NCBI GenBank assembly: GCA_016791445.1
Contig: JAEUMP010000009.1
Span: forward strand, 39,952 to 103,951
Direction of reading: 5' to 3'
DNA from: Hyphomonadaceae bacterium
GTDB lineage: Bacteria > Pseudomonadota > Alphaproteobacteria > Caulobacterales > Aquidulcibacteraceae
Length of the DNA stretch: 64,000 bases
Part shown: positions 56,076-64,000 of the stretch, piece after piece
How the letters are laid out: the number at the start of each line of letters is the position of its first letter
Numbering within the stretch: the stretch's first letter is position 1
Notes under the pieces: model-generated
Seen by the model: the letters and a program-made list of their open reading frames with translations, nothing else
What the model was told of the DNA's origin: nothing
Databases searched by the model: none
Translations under genes and position numbers: made by a program

Positions 56076-57128
56076 ATGTCGCTTGTGCGTAATCTGGCGA
56101 TCGGAGCGGTGGCCCTCGCGGGCGCCGGCGGCGGCGCCTACTATGTCGCAACGCCTTCCAAGGTGGAGAAGGAAGTCACCTTCACCATCGAACGTCCGCT
56201 GGCGACGGTCTACGCGCGCCTTGCGTCCACGCCGGGCCAAACGCCCGTCGTCGATGGCGTGACCCAGACGGTCACCGCGCTCGACACGCGCAAAACGGTC
56301 GAGTCGGACGTCACCTTCCTCGGCAACAAGCGCGCCGACGTGACCTACACGCTGACCGGCGACGGCAAGAATACGAGCGTGAAGATCTTCGTGCGCCATG
56401 ATCTGGGCCTGAATCCCGCCGAGCGTCTCGGCAAGGAGCGCGACGACCAGATCGCCACCATTCTCGCGTCGCTGCAGACGTGGGTGAACGCAGAAGCTGC
56501 GGCGACCCGCACCACCGACTTCTCCGACCTGCGCTACGAGATCGTGACGCGCACGGCGCAGCCGTATCTCTACCTGGAAGGCTCCACCACCAAGGGCGCC
56601 GGCCAGATCACCGATGGCGCCCGTCAGGCGACCGCAATCCTGAAGACGGTGTTCGCATCCAACAATCTCGCACTGACGAACCCGATCGCGGTGGAGACGG
56701 CGTGGACCGGCGATACCTACGGCTTCAATTTCGGCATGCCCTATTCCGGCCAGCGCCCTGCGGTGCTGATCGGCGTGAAGGCCGGCGAAACGCCCGCCGG
56801 TCAGGCGATCAAGGTCCACTATACGGGCTCGGAGGACACCATCGTCACCGCCGTCTACGACAAGGTTGACGCGCTCATCGCCGCCACCCGGCTGACGGAA
56901 GGCACGAATTTCGAGATCTATCTCGATGACCCGACGCAGCCCGGCGGATCGCGCAACCGCGAGATCTACTACATCGTCACGGGCGACACCGAGAAGGTGA
57001 CGACCTATGCGCCGCCGGCCGCCGTCGGCGCCACGCCCGCGCCGGCCGCAGTCGAGCCCTCCAGCGTGACGCCCGAGCCTACACCGGCCCCGGCGCCCGC
57101 CACGGAGACGCCGGCCGCGCCGCAATAA
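56076..57128 (+). CDS. Membrane-anchored SRPBCC-like/GyrI-like fusion protein
   Basis: 350 residues from the ATG at 56076. A short N-terminal helix (VRNLAIGAVALAGAGGGAYY) precedes an SRPBCC-like domain (KEVTFTIERPLATVYARLAS) covering about 30-150. The second half resembles a GyrI-like/AraC effector-binding domain (YDKVDALIAATRLTEGTNF, RNREIYYIVTGD). The tail from about 310 is Pro/Ala-rich. Such pairing of folds is known in soluble proteins; here the anchor suggests an envelope location. Function unknown. A terminator follows. Confidence 0.65.
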   Translation: MSLVRNLAIGAVALAGAGGGAYYVATPSKVEKEVTFTIERPLATVYARLASTPGQTPVVDGVTQTVTALDTRKTVESDVTFLGNKRADVTYTLTGDGKNTSVKIFVRHDLGLNPAERLGKERDDQIATILASLQTWVNAEAAATRTTDFSDLRYEIVTRTAQPYLYLEGSTTKGAGQITDGARQATAILKTVFASNNLALTNPIAVETAWTGDTYGFNFGMPYSGQRPAVLIGVKAGETPAGQAIKVHYTGSEDTIVTAVYDKVDALIAATRLTEGTNFEIYLDDPTQPGGSRNREIYYIVTGDTEKVTTYAPPAAVGATPAPAAVEPSSVTPEPTPAPAPATETPAAPQ

Positions 57129-57151
57129 ACTTCAGCGGAAGCTGAGAACTC

Positions 57152-57186
57152 AAAAGCCGGCCGCTGAGAGGCGCGCCGGCTTTTTT
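57152..57186 (+). terminator. Rho-independent terminator after the SRPBCC/GyrI-like gene
   Basis: AAAAGCCGGC (57152-57161) pairs with GCCGGCTTTT (57175-57184), with a 13-base loop that may itself form a short CGC/GCG pair, followed by six T from 57181. It lies 24 bases after the stop codon. Confidence 0.8.
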
Positions 57187-57281
57187 GCGCCGGGTGCAAA
57201 GCGTCGAGAACAACCGAAACGGTCGCGGGAAAACGTCCGGAATGATCGATGCTCAGGGATGCTCGCATAGCGAGCGTGAGT

Positions 57282-57356
<75 letters not shown>

Positions 57357-57360
57357 GCAC

Positions 57361-57389
57361 CCGCGAAGCAGCGGACTGCTTCGGCGCGG
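57361..57389. other. Hairpin immediately upstream of tRNA-Gln
   Basis: GAAGCAG (57365-57371) and CTGCTTC (57376-57382) pair around loop CGGA. CCGC and GCGG extend the stem with a bulge of 3 bases. It lies 4 bases from the tRNA 5' end. It might belong to the tRNA precursor's 5' leader. No T-run is present. Confidence 0.4.
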
Positions 57390-57527
57390 GAGGCGACCGT
57401 TTAGCGCCCGGGATGCGGCGATGCAACCGTGGCGAAGCGCCTTGAACACGTTTGCGTCAGCCCCACTTCCTCACGCCTGAGCCGCCCTACATGGGGGCGG
57501 TTTCCAACTTGCGGAGCCGCGCCCCTC

Positions 57528-57890
57528 ATGCCCCTTCTCACCTGCCCGAACGACAACGCCCCGATGCAACCCGTGAAGCGGGAAGGCGTCGAGATCGACA
57601 TCTGCACGCAGTGCCGCGGCGTCTGGCTCGATCGCGGGGAGCTGGAGAAGCTCCTCGGCGTGATCCGCGCCGCCGATGCCGAAGACCAGCGCGTCGCCGC
57701 CTACCAGGCGCAGCCCGGGCCTGCGCCGCAGCCCCAGCCACCGCCCCAGCATCATCAACAGCCCTACCCGCCCCACGGCTACGGCGAGCGGGGCGAGTAT
57801 GGCGAACGCGGCGAGTACGGAGAGCGCGGCGAATACGGCTATGGGCGTCACCGCAAGCGCCGGTTCGACATTTTCGACATATTTGACTGA
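57528..57890 (+). CDS. zf-TFIIB-type zinc-ribbon protein with GEYGER repeats
   Basis: 120 residues from the ATG at 57528. The N-terminal ribbon LLTCPNDNAPMQPVKREGVE and ICTQCRGVWLDRGELEKLL has paired Cys residues (CPND, CTQC) typical of the zf-TFIIB family. A Gln/Pro/His linker leads to a GEYGER repeat (three and a half units) and then a basic GRHRKRRFDIFDIFD tail. No function is established. It may bind zinc and another protein. It converges with the rpoC terminator region. Confidence 0.82.
   Translation: MPLLTCPNDNAPMQPVKREGVEIDICTQCRGVWLDRGELEKLLGVIRAADAEDQRVAAYQAQPGPAPQPQPPPQHHQQPYPPHGYGERGEYGERGEYGERGEYGYGRHRKRRFDIFDIFD
57784..57838 (+). repeat. Tandem hexapeptide-coding repeat (GEYGER)
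   Basis: An 18-base unit encoding Gly-Glu-Tyr-Gly-Glu-Arg, repeated about three times (57784-57838) within the zinc-ribbon gene. Units are similar rather than identical at the DNA level, with differences confined mostly to third positions, so the repeat is not a very recent one. Confidence 0.75.
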
Positions 57891-57914
57891 GGCGTTCGCC
57901 TTCGGCCTGAGATG

Positions 57915-57946
57915 AAAAGGCCCCGGTCTCCTGCGAGACCGGGGCC
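57915..57946 (-). terminator. Terminator of the rpoB-rpoC operon
   Basis: GGCCCCGGTCTC (57919-57930) and GAGACCGGGGCC (57935-57946) form a perfect 12-base stem around CTGC. Read on the minus strand, the stem is followed by a T-run (AAAA at 57915-57918 on the plus strand). It lies about 25 bases after the rpoC stop. The short run on the other side (AATTTC) may also help the opposite strand. Confidence 0.88.
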
Positions 57947-57972
57947 AATTTCATACCGCGATGGCGCGGCGC

Positions 57973-62190
<4,218 letters not shown>

Positions 62191-62211
62191 CGGTAGACTC
62201 CTCTTATCGGA

Positions 62212-62238
62212 GCTTCCCGGCGGCTCGAGCCGGGAAGC
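62212..62238 (-). other. Intergenic hairpin between rpoB and rpoC
   Basis: GCTTCCCGGC (62212-62221) and GCCGGGAAGC (62229-62238) are exact 10-base inverted arms around a 7-base loop. It lies in the 81-base gap, about 20 bases upstream of the rpoC ATG, and has no T-run. It could be an RNase processing site or translational element, with no proof here. Confidence 0.6.
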
Positions 62239-62271
62239 GTCCGAAGTGAATGTGGGTTGAACTCGGCAGCC

Positions 62272-64000
62272 TTATTCCGCCGCGTTCTGAGGAGGTGCGA
62301 GCTGGTCGGCGCTCGAGCTGCCGGCAGGCAGTTCGGGAGCGTCGAGAGTGTCCAGCTCGACATTGAGGCCGAGAGAGCGGATTTCCTTGACGAGAACGTT
62401 GAAGCTCTCGGGGATACCCGCCTCGAAGGTGTCGTCGCCTCTGACGATCGCCTCGTAGACCTTGGTGCGACCAGCAACGTCGTCCGACTTGATGGTCAGC
62501 ATTTCCTGCAGCGTGTAGGCGGCGCCGTACGCTTCGAGCGCCCACACCTCCATTTCGCCGAAGCGCTGGCCACCGAACTGCGCCTTGCCACCGAGCGGCT
62601 GCTGGGTAACGAGCGAGTACGGGCCGATCGAGCGGGCGTGGATCTTGTCGTCCACGAGGTGATGGAGCTTCAGCATATAGATGTAGCCCACAGTCACCCG
62701 ACGATCGAACTGCTCGCCGGTGCGACCGTCGAAGACGACGGACTGGCCGGTGGAGTTCAGCCCTGCCCGGGTCAGCAGATCGACGATGTCGCTCTCCTTG
62801 GCGCCGTCGAACACCGGAGTGGCGATCGGCACGCCCTTGGAGAGATGCTCGCCAAGGCGGAGCACGCTGTCGTCGTCAAGCTGGGAGACGTACTCATCGC
62901 CTTCATAGAGGGCGCTGATCTCCTTCTTGAGCGGCGTCATGTCGCCCTTCTGCTGGTAGGCCTTCATGATCTCGTCGATCTTCTTGCCCAGGCCGCGCGC
63001 GGCCCAGCCAAGATGCGTCTCAAGGATCTGGCCCACGTTCATGCGCGACGGCACGCCGAGCGGGTTCAGCACGATGTCGACGTGCGTACCGTCTTCCAGG
63101 TACGGCATGTCTTCGATCGGGGTGATACGCGAAACCACGCCCTTGTTGCCGTGACGGCCGGCCATCTTGTCGCCCGGCTGGATCTTGCGCTTGGTGGCGA
63201 CGAAGACCTTGACCATCTTCATCACGCCCGGCGGAAGTTCGTCACCGCGCTGCAGCTTGTCGACCTTGTCGATGAAGCGCTGCTCGAGCAGCTTGCGGCT
63301 CTCCTCGTACTGAGCGTGGAGGGCCTCCATCTCGGCCATGACCTTGTCGTCCTCGAGGGCGAACTGCCACCACTTGGACCGCGGCTGGGCGTCGAAGGTC
63401 GCGTCGTTCAGCTTGGTGCCGTTGACATAGCCCTTCGGGCCAGCGGTCGCGGTCTTGCCGAACAGCATTTCCTTCAGGCGCGCATAGACGTTGCGGTCGA
63501 GGATCGACTGCTCGTCGTCACGGTCCTTGGCCAGGCGCTCGATTTCCTCGCGCTCGATGGCCATGGCGCGCTCGTCCTTGTCGATGCCGTGGCGGTTGAA
63601 CACGCGCACTTCAACGACAGTACCAGCATCGCCCGGCGGCACGCGGAGCGAGGTATCACGAACGTCCGAGGCCTTTTCGCCGAAGATGGCGCGGAGGAGC
63701 TTTTCTTCCGGCGTCATCGGGCTTTCGCCCTTCGGAGTGATCTTGCCCACGAGGATGTCGCCGGCAGCGACTTCCGCACCGATGTGGACGATACCGGCTT
63801 CGTCGAGGTTCTTCAGCGCTTCTTCCGAAACGTTCGGAATGTCGCGGGTGATTTCCTCGGGACCAAGCTTGGTGTCGCGAGCCATCACCTCGAACTCCTC
63901 GATATGGATCGAGGTGAAGACGTCGTCCTTCACGATCCGCTCGGAGAGCAGGATCGAGTCTTCGAAGTTGTAGCCGTTCCACGGCATGAACGCGACCAGC
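62272..64000 (-). CDS. rpoB: RNA polymerase beta subunit, C-terminal part (5'-truncated by window)
   Basis: The frame is open through the right edge and gives 576 codons of the C-terminal portion of a protein usually about 1370 residues long in alphaproteobacteria. [17 protein letters not shown] near the edge, [19 protein letters not shown] for the substrate-binding region, and [20 protein letters not shown] near the end are beta motifs. A tail of about 15 residues ([15 protein letters not shown]) ends the protein. It lies upstream of rpoC, both leftward. The rifampicin-binding region is not in the window. Confidence 0.97.
   Translation of the reverse strand, partial: LVAFMPWNGYNFEDSILLSERIVKDDVFTSIHIEEFEVMARDTKLGPEEITRDIPNVSEEALKNLDEAGIVHIGAEVAAGDILVGKITPKGESPMTPEEKLLRAIFGEKASDVRDTSLRVPPGDAGTVVEVRVFNRHGIDKDERAMAIEREEIERLAKDRDDEQSILDRNVYARLKEMLFGKTATAGPKGYVNGTKLNDATFDAQPRSKWWQFALEDDKVMAEMEALHAQYEESRKLLEQRFIDKVDKLQRGDELPPGVMKMVKVFVATKRKIQPGDKMAGRHGNKGVVSRITPIEDMPYLEDGTHVDIVLNPLGVPSRMNVGQILETHLGWAARGLGKKIDEIMKAYQQKGDMTPLKKEISALYEGDEYVSQLDDDSVLRLGEHLSKGVPIATPVFDGAKESDIVDLLTRAGLNSTGQSVVFDGRTGEQFDRRVTVGYIYMLKLHHLVDDKIHARSIGPYSLVTQQPLGGKAQFGGQRFGEMEVWALEAYGAAYTLQEMLTIKSDDVAGRTKVYEAIVRGDDTFEAGIPESFNVLVKEIRSLGLNVELDTLDAPELPAGSSSADQLAPPQNAAE

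Overview
The window is ordinary, gene-dense, high-GC chromosome from an alphaproteobacterium. The evidence is a tRNA-His without an encoded G-1, carrying A73 and a G1:U72 pair, an ssb/uvrA control region with a GTTC-N7-GTTC LexA box, an ATP12-family F1 assembly factor, a DUF2336 protein, a CC0125/CC1285-family lipoprotein, and alphaproteobacterial blocks such as rpoZ-rsh, trmFO/NDUFAF6-like/secFD-yajC/surE-pcm and crcB-rluC-HAD-ATP12-pccB. A Caulobacterales/Hyphomonadaceae-like source is possible but is inference. No phage, transposase, integrase, rRNA or CRISPR array was seen.

Layout. 1-10 kb: the 3' part of B12-dependent ribonucleotide reductase nrdJ, an exported pentapeptide-repeat protein, rsh and rpoZ (stringent response), folK divergent from a NYN nuclease-family gene coupled to a type V uracil-DNA glycosylase, then a type I secretion ABC/adaptor pair with no visible cargo or outer-membrane partner. 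10-16.7 kb: a lipoprotein cytochrome c, an RND efflux pump with its adaptor, an exported protein of unknown function and a class II aldolase-family protein. 16.7-26 kb: NAD kinase, an Hpt phosphotransfer protein, a NUDIX hydrolase, a catalytically degenerate EAL-like protein, a DUF2336 protein, a class III CoA-transferase, and a minus-strand run patatin phospholipase > SLOG protein > FAD oxidoreductase > lysozyme-like protein next to tRNA-His.

26-40 kb: ssb and uvrA share an SOS control region. Then come a membrane protein, trmFO, an NDUFAF6-like squalene-synthase-family pseudoenzyme, a PuuD-type membrane domain, secF-secD-yajC, a DUF815 ATPase, pcm and surE. 40-50 kb: two RluA-family pseudouridine synthases, lipoproteins, crcB, a HAD phosphatase and ATP12, followed by two tandem signal-peptidase-I paralogues that both lack the Ser/Lys dyad, and then pccB. 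50-58 kb: compound palindromic repeats, a PadR-PspC pair with an operator-like palindrome, a MaoC dehydratase, msrB, a prolyl-oligopeptidase-family lipoprotein, an SRPBCC/GyrI-like fusion and tRNA-Gln. 58-64 kb: rpoC and the C-terminal part of rpoB, transcribed leftward and ended by a strong terminator.

Most genes are housekeeping. The stretches most worth following up are the patatin-SLOG pair (24049-25904), a plausible nucleotide-sensing effector module, and the tandem inactive signal-peptidase paralogues with near-identical 5' ends (46736-48081). Functions come from reading motifs only. No database search was possible, so weakly recognised families are marked as such.
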